From Alphaproteobacteria bacterium (GTDB lineage: Bacteria > Pseudomonadota > Alphaproteobacteria > Micropepsales > Micropepsaceae): DNA of 64,000 nt. The stretch is from contig JANYAR010000143.1 of assembly GCA_025361185.1 (NCBI GenBank), forward strand, positions 1 through 64,000. Reading direction: 5' to 3'. The stretch's first letter is position 1, and every line of letters begins with the position of its first letter. The notes under the pieces were generated by a model. It ran no database searches and was not told the DNA's origin. It saw only the letters and a list, made by a program, of their open reading frames with translations. Of this stretch, positions 36,085 to 45,407 are shown piece by piece. A program made the translations under genes and the position numbers.

Positions 36085-37575
36085 TTAGGGCTTTTTGGCG
36101 GATTTGGGCGCCGGTGACTGGTTTTCCGGGGACTTATCGACCGTCTTTGACGGCTGCGTGACACCCGGTACAGGCGCGGTGGCCGGAGCCGTCACGGGCG
36201 CACCCGGGGGAAGGGTCGCCGGGCGCATCGCGGGACGCGAAACAGTGGGGGCGCCCTCCACCGGGCTGCCGCCAATGACCACGGTCAGGCGCGCGGGATC
36301 GTATAGGCGTCTGGCCACGCGTTTGACGTCCGCCAAACTCACCGCCTGGATCAGGGAATTGCGGCGGGCGACATAGCCGATATCCAGATTCTGCCGCTGA
36401 AAGGTGCCGAGCTGGGCCGCCGTGCCGCTGTTGGAGGCGAAGGCCAGCGGGAAACTTCCGGTGAGATAGGTCTTGGCGTCGTCCAGTTCCTGCTGGGTGG
36501 GGCCGTTCTTGGCGAATTCACTCAGCGCATCCTTCACCACCTGCACGGTCTGGCGAATGGCGTTGGCGCGGGTCGCAACCGAGCCCTGCATCACCGCCGC
36601 CTTGTTATAGGCGGTGAGCGAGGTGGAGATGCCATAGGTCAAGCCGCGCTTGACCCGCACCTCGCCCATCAGGCGCGAGGAAAAATCGCCGCCGCCCAGA
36701 ATATAATTGGCGACATAGCCGGGAATGAAATCGGGGTCCTGGCGCATGATGCCCGGCAATCCGAAAGCCGCGGTCGGCTGCGGCACCGGCAGCGCGATGA
36801 CATGGATGCCGGGCGCGCCCAGCCGGCCGACATTGGGCAATGGGGGCGGACTTCCGCCCGACACCGGCAGGAAGGTTTCGCCCAAAAGCTTGGTCAGCGT
36901 GGGCGCGGTGATGTCGCCGGCAACGGCCACCTTCAGTCCGCTCTTCACCCAGTGGCCGCGTGCGAAGTTGCGCAAGTCCGCGGGCGTGACCGAAGAAATG
37001 CTGGCAATCTCGCCGCTGACGGGATGGGCATAGGCGTGACCGCCAAAAAATTCGCGCATGAAGCCGCGCGCCGCCAGGCGCTGGGGCTCGGCCTGATCCT
37101 GCTCAAGCGACTGGATGATCTGAGCCCGCACCTTTTGGATTGCTTCATTCTCGAAGCGCGGACGGGTCAGCGCCAATTGCAGCAGATGCATCGCTTCGGG
37201 CGCATTCTCCTTCAGAGTGGAAATGGAGATCACCAGATAGTCGCGTTCGGCCCGCGCGCTGAAGGCAATGGCGCGGTTGGCCAGGGCTTCGTGGAAGGAT
37301 TTGGAATCCAGTCCCCCCGCACCCTCATCGATCATGGCGCCGGCAAAGGCGGCCAGTCCCGCCTTGCCGGCCGGGTCATAGGCGGAGCCCGCCGGCAGTG
37401 AGATATTGAACGAGATGATAGGAACGGTGTGGTCCTCGGCGAACCAGACTTCGGCCTTCTTGCCCAGATCGATGTTCTGGATATTGGCGGCCCGCGCCGG
37501 GACCGGCGCAATCAAAATAAGCACGGGGGCCGCCACGAGCAGAATCAGCGCGAAGGCTGCAAGAAGGCGCTTCAT
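36085..37575 (-). CDS. M16 family protein, inactive-type subunit
   Basis: From the ATG at 37575 (GGAGGCGGCAA upstream) the product is 496 residues, with a signal peptide (about 1-29, ending ARA). It has the M16 fold (ISFNISLPAGSAYDPAGKAGLAAFAGAMIDEGAGG) but no HXXEH zinc motif, so it is a non-catalytic partner. The C-terminal Pro/Ala/Lys-rich tail (about 430-496) looks disordered. It overlaps the catalytic M16 gene by ATGA; such pairs act as heterodimeric periplasmic peptidases. Confidence 0.85.
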   Translation of the reverse strand: MKRLLAAFALILLVAAPVLILIAPVPARAANIQNIDLGKKAEVWFAEDHTVPIISFNISLPAGSAYDPAGKAGLAAFAGAMIDEGAGGLDSKSFHEALANRAIAFSARAERDYLVISISTLKENAPEAMHLLQLALTRPRFENEAIQKVRAQIIQSLEQDQAEPQRLAARGFMREFFGGHAYAHPVSGEIASISSVTPADLRNFARGHWVKSGLKVAVAGDITAPTLTKLLGETFLPVSGGSPPPLPNVGRLGAPGIHVIALPVPQPTAAFGLPGIMRQDPDFIPGYVANYILGGGDFSSRLMGEVRVKRGLTYGISTSLTAYNKAAVMQGSVATRANAIRQTVQVVKDALSEFAKNGPTQQELDDAKTYLTGSFPLAFASNSGTAAQLGTFQRQNLDIGYVARRNSLIQAVSLADVKRVARRLYDPARLTVVIGGSPVEGAPTVSRPAMRPATLPPGAPVTAPATAPVPGVTQPSKTVDKSPENQSPAPKSAKKP

Positions 37576-38978
37576 TTGCCGCCTCCCGGAATGAGATAGG
37601 CGGTGACGGCATCCTTGCGCGACAGCGATCCAGCCGCCTTGCGCACGCCTTCCGCGCTCACGCCGCGAATGCGCGCGGGCCATTTGTTCACATCGTCCAC
37701 CGTCAGCCCGATGACCAGGGCCTGACCATAGGCGGATGCCAGCGCGAACTGGCTGTCGCGGCGATAGGTGACGCTGGCGATCAACTCGGTCTTGGCACGG
37801 CCCAGATCGCTGTCGCGCGGCAGCGCCAGGGTGTTGACGCCCAGCACCTGATCCACCGCCTTTTCCAAGGCTTCCAGGCTCACGCCGGGGCGTGGCACGG
37901 CGTAGACGGAGAATTCGCCCGCATCGCGGACATTGCCGTCGTAACTGGCGCCGGCATCGGTGGCGAGCTTCTTCTGCTCCACCAGCACCCGGTACAGGAT
38001 GGAGGTCTGATCGCCTCCCAGAAGCTGGGCATAGGTCTCAAGGCTTTCGGCCTGGCCGGGCGCGCCTTGCGCGTAGGAGGGCACGCGATAGATGCGGCTG
38101 AAAATCGGCACGCGCGCATCGCCGCGCACGATCGTCATGCGGGTTTCGGCCAGGCGCGGCGGCTCGGTGAATTCGGCGCGGGGCGAAAGCTCGCGGGCCG
38201 CGACATTGCCATAAGCCTCCTGCGCCATCTTGCGCACGTCTTCGGGCGTCACGTCGCCGGCGATCACAAGGATGGCGTTGTTGGGCGAATAATGATGGTC
38301 GTAGAAGTCCTGGGCCGACACGCGGTCGATGCGGCGCACCTCATCGGACCAGCCGATCACCGGACGGCCGTAAGGGTGAGACAGATGCAGGGCTGCGTGC
38401 ATCTGCTCGTTCATCAGGGACTGAGGTTCATTGTCCACCCGCATGCGGCGCTCTTCCAGCACCACATCGCGTTCCGGCCCGACATGGGAATCGGACAGGT
38501 CCAGATTGGCGAGGCGATCGGCTTCCAGCTTCATCGCCAGTGGCAGCCGGTCCGTGGCGATCTGCTCATAGAAGGCCGTATAGTCGTGATCGGTGAAGGC
38601 GTTGGTTTCGCCGCCATTCTTGGCAATCGTCTGCGAGAAGGCGTCATCGGGCACCTGTTTGGTGCCGCGGAACATCATATGTTCAAAGAAATGCGCCAGG
38701 CCCGAGATGCCCGGCGGATCGTCCACCGCGCCCACCTTGAACCACAGCATCTGGGTGGCGACGGGGGCCCGGTGATCGGGGATCACCAGCACCTGCATGC
38801 CGTTGGCCAGCGCGAACTGGAAGGTGCTGTTGCCGGTCTGGCGCGGATTGACCGGCGCGGGCTGGGACAGCTTGGCCCGGTTGGCGCTCTTGTCGGGCTG
38901 CGCGGCCGCGGCCGCGCCCGCGCACAGCGCGGCGGCAACGCAAAGTGTGCGAAAAAGAACGCGCCTAGAACCAGTCAA
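37572..38978 (-). CDS. M16 family zinc metallopeptidase, catalytic subunit
   Basis: The catalytic motif HFFEHMMFRGTK near residue 70 (HXXEH) and the downstream zinc-ligand region NGGETNAFTDHDYTAFYE...EADRLANL are intact. The likely start is the TTG at 38978, giving a signal peptide (LFRTLCVAAALCAGAAAAA) and overlapping the preceding DUF3035 gene by 14 bases; no ATG or GTG fits. The longer frame to 39047 has no signal-like start. It pairs with the inactive subunit that follows. Product about 468 residues, exported. Confidence 0.85.
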   Translation of the reverse strand: MTGSRRVLFRTLCVAAALCAGAAAAAQPDKSANRAKLSQPAPVNPRQTGNSTFQFALANGMQVLVIPDHRAPVATQMLWFKVGAVDDPPGISGLAHFFEHMMFRGTKQVPDDAFSQTIAKNGGETNAFTDHDYTAFYEQIATDRLPLAMKLEADRLANLDLSDSHVGPERDVVLEERRMRVDNEPQSLMNEQMHAALHLSHPYGRPVIGWSDEVRRIDRVSAQDFYDHHYSPNNAILVIAGDVTPEDVRKMAQEAYGNVAARELSPRAEFTEPPRLAETRMTIVRGDARVPIFSRIYRVPSYAQGAPGQAESLETYAQLLGGDQTSILYRVLVEQKKLATDAGASYDGNVRDAGEFSVYAVPRPGVSLEALEKAVDQVLGVNTLALPRDSDLGRAKTELIASVTYRRDSQFALASAYGQALVIGLTVDDVNKWPARIRGVSAEGVRKAAGSLSRKDAVTAYLIPGGGK

Positions 38979-39495
38979 ACCAGCCGCCGCTCTTTTCTTT
39001 CTTCTTGGGAGCCACCTTGGTACCCTTGGCGACTTCGGCGTCGGCATTGACCGGCTTTCCCGTGTTGGGCGTGGCCGCGCTGCTCAGGATGCGGTCGGTG
39101 AAGCTGCGATCGGCATTCTGGATTGCGGCACGTTGATCGGCGTTCAGCCGGGCACGGATGGCGGGATCGCTGTTCTGCGCCTTGGAGTTGGCGAGCAGCA
39201 TCCGCTCGCCCGGCGTGAAGTTGCCCCGCATGCCATTGGCCACAGTCTGGGGGTCGGCGTTGCTGAACAGCGCGATTTCCGCATTGGTGGAGGGATCGCG
39301 GGTGTTGGAGGGCGGCGCACCGGGGGTCGGCGGGCGCAGATTGAAGTCGGGTGGGATGACCAGCGGCGCCTTGGTGGTGACGGCGAATTCGTCAGGCGAC
39401 TTCTTTTGCAGCCCCGCCGCGTCGCGCATCGACTCGCACCCCGTGAGCGCCATCGCACACAGGCCTATGACCGGCACCGCTTTCAACATTCTCAT
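38965..39495 (-). CDS. DUF3035 lipoprotein (BamF-type)
   Basis: From the ATG at 39495 the product is 176 residues with a lipobox (MALTGCESM, Cys about 18). The core DEFAVTTKAPLVIPPDFNLRPPTPG near 36-60 is the DUF3035 signature. In Caulobacter a protein of this kind (BamF) is a lipoprotein of the outer-membrane BAM complex. The C-terminus is Lys-rich and ends GGWFDWF. It follows lspA by one base, fitting an envelope gene order of lspA then lipoprotein. Confidence 0.82.
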   Translation of the reverse strand: MRMLKAVPVIGLCAMALTGCESMRDAAGLQKKSPDEFAVTTKAPLVIPPDFNLRPPTPGAPPSNTRDPSTNAEIALFSNADPQTVANGMRGNFTPGERMLLANSKAQNSDPAIRARLNADQRAAIQNADRSFTDRILSSAATPNTGKPVNADAEVAKGTKVAPKKKEKSGGWFDWF

Positions 39496-39496
39496 C

Positions 39497-40012
39497 TCAA
39501 ACCTCGTTCGACGTCGGCGGATGCTCGGGCTTGAGCACATCGTAAAGTATCGCGATGGCGCCCAGCGTAATCGCCACATCGGCTATGTTGAAAATATACC
39601 AGTCATAGCCGAAGGCGTAAAAGTGGAAAAAATCCGCCACCTTGCCGTAGACCAGCCGGTCCACCAGGTTGTTGCCCAGCGCCCCGCCGATAATCAGCCC
39701 ATAGCCGATGGCCAGGGCCCAGCTGGTCGAACGCCACAAAAGCCAGCCCAAAACCACCACCGCCACCACGGACAGGGCGATCAGCAAGGCGGTTCCCAGC
39801 CCCGAGGCCGGAAACAGGCCGTAGGAAATGCCGGGGTTCCACACCATCACCAGGTTAAAAAACGGCAACACCGGCACCGCCGCCCCCGGGGGCATATGGG
39901 CGAAACCCGCGCCATAGAGCAGGAACAGCTTGGAACCCTGGTCGGCCACCAGCGCCAGGGCCGCGGCGACCAGGCCGACCTCGCGCGGCTGCAATCCCTT
40001 GCGCGACGTCAT
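39497..40012 (-). CDS. lspA: lipoprotein signal peptidase (signal peptidase II)
   Basis: The 171-residue protein starts at the ATG at 40012, overlapping the ileS stop (ATGA). Four membrane segments are visible. The catalytic Asp motifs are present: GGALGNNLVDRLVYGKVADFF (NxxDR) and FNIADVAITLGAI (FNxAD). It cleaves the signal peptides of lipoproteins such as the DUF3035 protein encoded next. N-terminal VADQGSKLF is also typical. Confidence 0.93.
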   Translation of the reverse strand: MTSRKGLQPREVGLVAAALALVADQGSKLFLLYGAGFAHMPPGAAVPVLPFFNLVMVWNPGISYGLFPASGLGTALLIALSVVAVVVLGWLLWRSTSWALAIGYGLIIGGALGNNLVDRLVYGKVADFFHFYAFGYDWYIFNIADVAITLGAIAILYDVLKPEHPPTSNEV

Positions 40013-42978
40013 GCCGGCACCAATGCCGCGACGGCGCCGGTGCAGCGGTCGCACAAGTGCGGATTTCGACCGATCACCTCTCGGAGGACGCGCCAGCAAC
40101 GGTCACATTTCTCTCCATCTGCCTTTTTTACCACAACTGAGACACCTTGCACGTCTGGCAAGCTGAAGGCTCCAGGCGGGGCATTGCTGAAAACATCGGT
40201 CGCAAATGAGGACGTAATTGCGATGTCTTGAGCGGGAAATTTATCAAGCTCCGGCCAATCGCTTAAGTTGAGATAAGCAGTGGGGAATGCCTCAAGGCTT
40301 GAGCCAACGGTTTTTGCAGCACGTTCGATCTCCACCGCGCCGGTAACAACCCGCCTAAAAACACGAATACGTTTCCATTTTTCGATAAGCGCGGGATTTT
40401 CCCACTCCTTAGGCACAGCAAAAAAGTCTTGCAAGTGTACACTTTCATCCGTGCCGAAGCGTGTGGTCCACACTTCTTCCATGGTAAAACAGAGGATGGG
40501 CGCATACCAAGTTACGATGCATTTGAAGATGTAATCCATGACCGTACGCGCACCTGCTCTGCGCGGCTCGCTTTTGCTGTCGCAGTAAAGAGAGTCTTTG
40601 CGAATATCGAAATAGAAGGCGGAGAGGTCGTTGGTGCAGAAATTGAACAGGGCGGAGTTCACAAGACCGAAATCAAAAGCCTCATAAGCCTTGCGTACGA
40701 TGGCGTCGAGTTCTGCCAACCGGGCCAGCATATAGCGCTCCAGCTCCTGCATTTTATCAGGCCCGATGCGTTCCTTCTCGTCGAACCCCGACAGGTTGGC
40801 CAGCATGAAGCGTATGGTGTTGCGAAGGCGGCGATAGGCCTCGACATTGGCCTTGATGATGTCGTCGCCGATGCGCAGGTCTTCGGTGAAGTCCGATGAG
40901 GCGGCCCACAGGCGCAGAATTTCCGCGCCGTTCTTTTCCGCGATCACCTGCGGCGCCAATGTGTTGCCCAAGCTCTTGGACATCTTGCGGCCCTCCTTGT
41001 CGAGGACGAAGCCGTGGGTCAGGACACCCTTGTAAGGCGCATGGCCGGTGGTGCCGACGCTTTCCAGCAGCGAGGACTGGAACCAGCCGCGATGCTGGTC
41101 GGAGCCTTCCAGATACAGGTCAGCGCGCTCCGCTTTGGGCCAGTTGGGATCGATCGGCTTTTCCACCACAAAGACATGGGTGGAGCCGGAGTCGAACCAG
41201 ACATCCAGAATGTCGGTGATCTGCTCATAGTCGTCCGGATTGCGGCCCTCGCCCAAAAAGCGCGATGGCGGCGAAGTAAACCAGGCATCGGCGCCCTCGG
41301 CCTCAAATGCTTGTTCAATGCGGCGGAAGACGTCCTTGTCGTTCAACACCAGGCCGGATTTCTTGTCGACAAAAATCGCCAGCGGCACGCCCCAGGCGCG
41401 CTGGCGCGACAACACCCAATCAGGACGCCCCTCCACCATCGCGCCGATGCGGTTTTGGCCGCGCGGCGGATACCATTTGGTTTCGCCGATCGCGGTCATG
41501 GCGAGCTGGCGCAGGGTCTGGCCGTTCATAAATGGTTTGTCGATAGCGACAAACCATTGCGGCGTGGCGCGGAAAATGACGGGAGCCTTCGACCGCCACG
41601 AATGCGGATAGGAATGGCGCAAGGTGCCCTTGGCGAGCAGCTTGCCATGGGCGATCAGTTCCTTGATCACCGCGCCATTGGCGTCACCGTCCTTGCCTTC
41701 GGGGGTGAGAATGCGCTTGCCCGCGAAGGCCGGCACATGGGGCGCATAGGAGCCGTCGGGCTGCACCAGGTTGAACGCGTCGGGATTCTTGGCCGGGTAG
41801 TCGCGGTCCATGCCCAGCATCAGCTCGAAATCGTCCTCGCCATGGCCAGGCGCGTTGTGGACAAAGCCGGTGCCGGTGTCGGCGGTGACGAAACCCGCGG
41901 GCAGCACCGGCACGGTGAAGTCATAACCGACGCTGCGCAATGGGTGAACTGCAACTAAAGATTCCAATTCTTTAGTCGTCACGGCTCGTATGCGACTCAG
42001 CATCATCTTGGCATGCTTGGCCACCTGCTCAGCCAGTGTGTCGGCCAGTAATAGTTTCTCCCCGACTCGCGCCAAGCTACCGTCAGCAGCATCGGCGATC
42101 TGGTAAAGGCCGTAAGAAATCTCCGGCGAAAAGGCGATGGCGCGGTTACCGGGAATGGTCCAGGGCGTGGTGGTCCAGATCACGATGAAGGTATGCGCCA
42201 AATCTGGCTTGCTTGAATGCTCCAGTGCAAGCGCCAAGTGCTCATTCGCCCTATGTTCCCTAGTGAACGCGATAGGGAATTTCACATAAATCGTCGGCGA
42301 CTGTTTCTCGTGATACTCGACCTCGGCATCGGCCAGCGCGGTCTTTTCCACCGGCGACCACATCACCGGGCGGAAGCCGCGATAGAGCAGGCCGTTCTCC
42401 ACGAACTTCATCGCCTCGCGCGCGATCACCGCTTCGGCCTTGAAGTTCATGGTGGTGTAGGGATGCTCGAAATCACCGATCTGGCCCAGGCGCTTGATCT
42501 GTTCACGCTGGATATTCAGCCAGTGGCTGGCGAACTTGCGGCATTCCCGCCGCAGCACATCCTTGGCGATGTCATCCTTGGCCTTGCCCTCTTCGCGGAA
42601 TTTCTCTTCCACCTTCCATTCGATGGGAAGGCCGTGACAGTCCCAGCCCGGCACATAGGGCGCGTCCTTGCCCAGCATGCCCTGGCTGCGCACCACGAAA
42701 TCTTTCAGGATGTGGTTGAGCCCGGTGCCGGAATGAATATCGCCGTTCGCATAGATCGGGCCGTCATGGAGAATGAACTGGGGTCTCTTTTTTCCCGCTT
42801 CTTCTTGGGCCTTGGCGCGGGCCCGCAGCTTGCCGTAGAGGTCGATCTCCGCCCAGCGCGCCAGCCATTTGGGCTCGGCTTCCGGCAGCCCCGCCTTCAT
42901 GGGGAAATCGGTGGCGGGCAGGAACATCGTCGCCCGGTAATCCGGGGATTCGGCGGGTTTTTCGGGCTTTTCAGACAT
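40009..42978 (-). CDS. ileS: isoleucyl-tRNA synthetase
   Basis: The 989-residue enzyme charges tRNA-Ile. Class I motifs are present: YANGDIHSGTGLNH near 80 (HIGH variant) and GRKMSKSLGN near 665. The editing domain has VIWTTTPWTIPGN and the HNAPGHGEDD segment. The C-terminal zinc motif is CDRCWRVL...HLCDRC. Stretches of the gene (about 40090-40720 and 41940-42260) are clearly AT-richer in codon use than the rest. The gene is upstream of and overlaps lspA. Confidence 0.96.
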   Translation of the reverse strand: MSEKPEKPAESPDYRATMFLPATDFPMKAGLPEAEPKWLARWAEIDLYGKLRARAKAQEEAGKKRPQFILHDGPIYANGDIHSGTGLNHILKDFVVRSQGMLGKDAPYVPGWDCHGLPIEWKVEEKFREEGKAKDDIAKDVLRRECRKFASHWLNIQREQIKRLGQIGDFEHPYTTMNFKAEAVIAREAMKFVENGLLYRGFRPVMWSPVEKTALADAEVEYHEKQSPTIYVKFPIAFTREHRANEHLALALEHSSKPDLAHTFIVIWTTTPWTIPGNRAIAFSPEISYGLYQIADAADGSLARVGEKLLLADTLAEQVAKHAKMMLSRIRAVTTKELESLVAVHPLRSVGYDFTVPVLPAGFVTADTGTGFVHNAPGHGEDDFELMLGMDRDYPAKNPDAFNLVQPDGSYAPHVPAFAGKRILTPEGKDGDANGAVIKELIAHGKLLAKGTLRHSYPHSWRSKAPVIFRATPQWFVAIDKPFMNGQTLRQLAMTAIGETKWYPPRGQNRIGAMVEGRPDWVLSRQRAWGVPLAIFVDKKSGLVLNDKDVFRRIEQAFEAEGADAWFTSPPSRFLGEGRNPDDYEQITDILDVWFDSGSTHVFVVEKPIDPNWPKAERADLYLEGSDQHRGWFQSSLLESVGTTGHAPYKGVLTHGFVLDKEGRKMSKSLGNTLAPQVIAEKNGAEILRLWAASSDFTEDLRIGDDIIKANVEAYRRLRNTIRFMLANLSGFDEKERIGPDKMQELERYMLARLAELDAIVRKAYEAFDFGLVNSALFNFCTNDLSAFYFDIRKDSLYCDSKSEPRRAGARTVMDYIFKCIVTWYAPILCFTMEEVWTTRFGTDESVHLQDFFAVPKEWENPALIEKWKRIRVFRRVVTGAVEIERAAKTVGSSLEAFPTAYLNLSDWPELDKFPAQDIAITSSFATDVFSNAPPGAFSLPDVQGVSVVVKKADGEKCDRCWRVLREVIGRNPHLCDRCTGAVAALVPA

Positions 42979-43017
42979 GGGCCGACGCTTCTAACAGGGG
43001 GGCGTCGGGGCGTCCAG

Positions 43018-43995
43018 CTAAGCCGGTTTCGCCAGGATTTTCCGCGCCTTGGCGGCATCGGTGGTGATCTGATCGATCAGGGCCTGCAGGCTGGGGAACT
43101 TGGCTTCGGGCCGGATGTACTCGATCAATTCGACCGACAGATATTTGCCGTACAGATCGCCGTCGAAGTCGAACAGGTGGGTTTCCAGCAGCGGGACATT
43201 CACCTGGTACATCGGACGGATGCCGAAATTGGCGACGCCGTCATGACGCGCGACCACATGGTCGCCATCCAGAATGGCGACCCGCACGGCATAGACCCCG
43301 AAGGCCGGCGCCAGGCAGTGGCCCAGATGCATGTTGGCGGTGGGAAAGCCCATGGTGCGGCCGCGCGCATCGCCATGCTCGACCCGGGCCTCAACGACCC
43401 AGGGATGACCCAGCAGCCGCGCCGCCTCTTCCGGCTTGGCCTGTTTCAGCAATTGGCGGATCAAGGTGGAGGAAATCTTCTCATCCCCGGAGGCTGTCAC
43501 CGTATCGAAGGCGGTGACGCTGAAGCCTTGCGTTTCGCCCATGCCGGACAGCGTCGCCAGGTTTCCGGCGCGGCGCTGGCCAAATTCGAAATCATGTCCC
43601 ACCACCACGCCGCTGATGCCCAGGCCCGCGACCAGAACATTTTGCACAAAGTCCTGCGGGCTGCGGCGTGCCATTTCGGCATCGAAAGTGAGCGCGAACA
43701 GCGCATCCACGCCCAGATCCGCCAGCAAGCGCGCCTTGGACCGGAGCGGCGTCAGGCGGAAGGATTCCGGCCCCGCGGGCGTTAGCCCGCCCTCTTGACG
43801 AAGCAGTTTGAAATATTCCTGCGGATGCGGCTCGAAGCTGAGTACCGCCAGCGGCGCGCGGCGCGCCTCGGCCTGGACTTTCGCCTGGGCAATCAGCGCG
43901 CGATGACCGCGATGGACGCCATCGAAATTGCCGATGGCCACGACCGCGCCGCGATAGGCGGCGGGAACATCATCGAAATGGCGAAAGATGCGCAC
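43018..43995 (-). CDS. ribF: bifunctional riboflavin kinase/FAD synthetase
   Basis: From the GTG at 43995 (AAGGA upstream, one base after the maoC stop) the product is 325 residues. The N-terminal adenylyltransferase domain has VVAIGNFDGVHRGHRALI. The C-terminal riboflavin kinase has GRTMGFPTANMHL and a VELIEYIRPEAKF end. It makes FMN and FAD from riboflavin. The ribF-ileS-lspA order is conserved in proteobacteria. Confidence 0.93.
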   Translation of the reverse strand: MRIFRHFDDVPAAYRGAVVAIGNFDGVHRGHRALIAQAKVQAEARRAPLAVLSFEPHPQEYFKLLRQEGGLTPAGPESFRLTPLRSKARLLADLGVDALFALTFDAEMARRSPQDFVQNVLVAGLGISGVVVGHDFEFGQRRAGNLATLSGMGETQGFSVTAFDTVTASGDEKISSTLIRQLLKQAKPEEAARLLGHPWVVEARVEHGDARGRTMGFPTANMHLGHCLAPAFGVYAVRVAILDGDHVVARHDGVANFGIRPMYQVNVPLLETHLFDFDGDLYGKYLSVELIEYIRPEAKFPSLQALIDQITTDAAKARKILAKPA

Positions 43996-43996
43996 C

Positions 43997-44431
43997 CTAA
44001 TCCTTGGCGCCGGACGCGGCCGGCCGGCGCGGCGCCAGAACATGGGCTTCCGATTCCAGCACCTGCTTGCCGTCCACCGTGCAAACGCAGTCCATCACCA
44101 CGGCACGGCCGTTGATCTCGCGCACCGTGGCGGTGGTGACGACCGTGTCTCCGATCCGCACCGGAATCTTGAACACGATGCTGGCGGACAAAAAGATCGA
44201 GCCGTCGCCCGGCAACTCGGTGCCCAGCAAGGCCGAGATGAACCCGATGCTCAGCGCGCCATGCGCCACCCGTCCGCGAAACACCGTTTTGCGCGCGAAC
44301 TCTTCGTCGAAATGCACCGCATTCATGTCGCCGGTGGCTTCGCCGAACAGCTGGACATGGTGCTCGGTGACGGTACGGGTGATGCTGGCCGACATGCCCG
44401 GCTTGAGTTCGTCGAGAAAAACGCTGGTCAT
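43997..44431 (-). CDS. MaoC-like enoyl-CoA hydratase domain protein
   Basis: The 144-residue hot-dog-fold protein contains the hydratase motif GDMNAVHFDEEFARKTVFRGRVAHGALSIGFISALLG near 32-70, with the catalytic Asp and His of MaoC enzymes. It likely hydrates an enoyl-CoA ((R)-specific, PhaJ-like) or another CoA thioester, which could feed PHA synthesis. It is one base from ribF and 16 bases from the HAD gene, in one minus-strand operon. Confidence 0.85.
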   Translation of the reverse strand: MTSVFLDELKPGMSASITRTVTEHHVQLFGEATGDMNAVHFDEEFARKTVFRGRVAHGALSIGFISALLGTELPGDGSIFLSASIVFKIPVRIGDTVVTTATVREINGRAVVMDCVCTVDGKQVLESEAHVLAPRRPAASGAKD

Positions 44432-44447
44432 TGATTCACCAGGCCCC

Positions 44448-45314
44448 TTACCAGATCAGTCTGCGGGTTGCGCTGCCTGCCGCCGCCCCATAGCGGGTGA
44501 ACAGGACTGCAAGATGTTCGTCAGTATAAGGCGCAATATCCTCGCCATGAACCCCATCGGCGATAAACAGCGCCTCCAGGCCCGCTCGATTGGCGCCCCT
44601 TATGTCGGTCAAAAGCCCGTCCCCCACCGCCAAAGCGCGCTTGGGCCCATGCCCCAAAAGGACGCCCAGCGCGGCCAGCGCCGATTCATAGACCGGCAGG
44701 TGCGGCTTGCCATAATATGTCACCGCGCCTCCCAACGCCTCATAGGCCTGCGCCAGCGCCCCGGCGCAATAGAGCAGCTTGTCGCCCCGGTGCACCACCA
44801 GATCGGGATTGGCGCACAGCATGGTCAGGCCACGCGCGCGCATCGCCGCCAATTCGTCGGCATAGTCCTGCACCGTCTCGGTCATATCGTCACGCAAGCC
44901 GATGGCCAGAACCACCTCGGCCCGGTCGATGCCGGTGCGGCTGATATCCAGCCCCTGGATCATCGCAAGGTCGCGGTCCGGACCTATATAATAGAGTGGC
45001 AAGGTGCGAGCGGTGCTCAGCCGGGCGAGCTCGTCGCGGGCGGCACCCCCGGAACTGACAATGGCGTCATAGCAATCGGGCGGCAGGCCATAGAGGCTGC
45101 ATTGGGCCGCGACCTCCGCCGGCACGCGCGGCGCATTGGTGAGCAGCACCACCGGCCCATGCTTTTGCTTGAAGCGGTAAAGGGCGTCGGCGGCGGCGGG
45201 ATGATGGCGATGGCCGTCATGCACCACGCCCCAGACGTCGCAGATCAGCGCGTCGTGGCGGTGCGCAATCTCACTTAATCCACTGATAAGTTTGGGGACC
45301 GGGCGCGGAAGCAT
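44448..45314 (-). CDS. TIGR01459-type HAD-superfamily hydrolase
   Basis: The 288-residue protein has class IIA HAD architecture: motif I ALICDVWGVVHDG near 22, motif II VVLLTNAPR near 55, motif III YYGKPHLPVYESAL near 200 and motif IV AVGDGLLTDIRGANRAGLEALFI near 225. It probably dephosphorylates a small metabolite. Members of this family are typically adjacent to ribF/maoC in alphaproteobacteria, as here. Substrate unknown. Confidence 0.88.
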   Translation of the reverse strand: MLPRPVPKLISGLSEIAHRHDALICDVWGVVHDGHRHHPAAADALYRFKQKHGPVVLLTNAPRVPAEVAAQCSLYGLPPDCYDAIVSSGGAARDELARLSTARTLPLYYIGPDRDLAMIQGLDISRTGIDRAEVVLAIGLRDDMTETVQDYADELAAMRARGLTMLCANPDLVVHRGDKLLYCAGALAQAYEALGGAVTYYGKPHLPVYESALAALGVLLGHGPKRALAVGDGLLTDIRGANRAGLEALFIADGVHGEDIAPYTDEHLAVLFTRYGAAAGSATRRLIW

Positions 45315-45407
45315 GCGGCTTGCAAATGGGGCTTGAATGGGAGCGAAGCGGTCGCATGCGCGCGCGCCCTCGTCAATGGCGCAAAAGCGCCTCGGCGTGC
45401 GGCTGGA

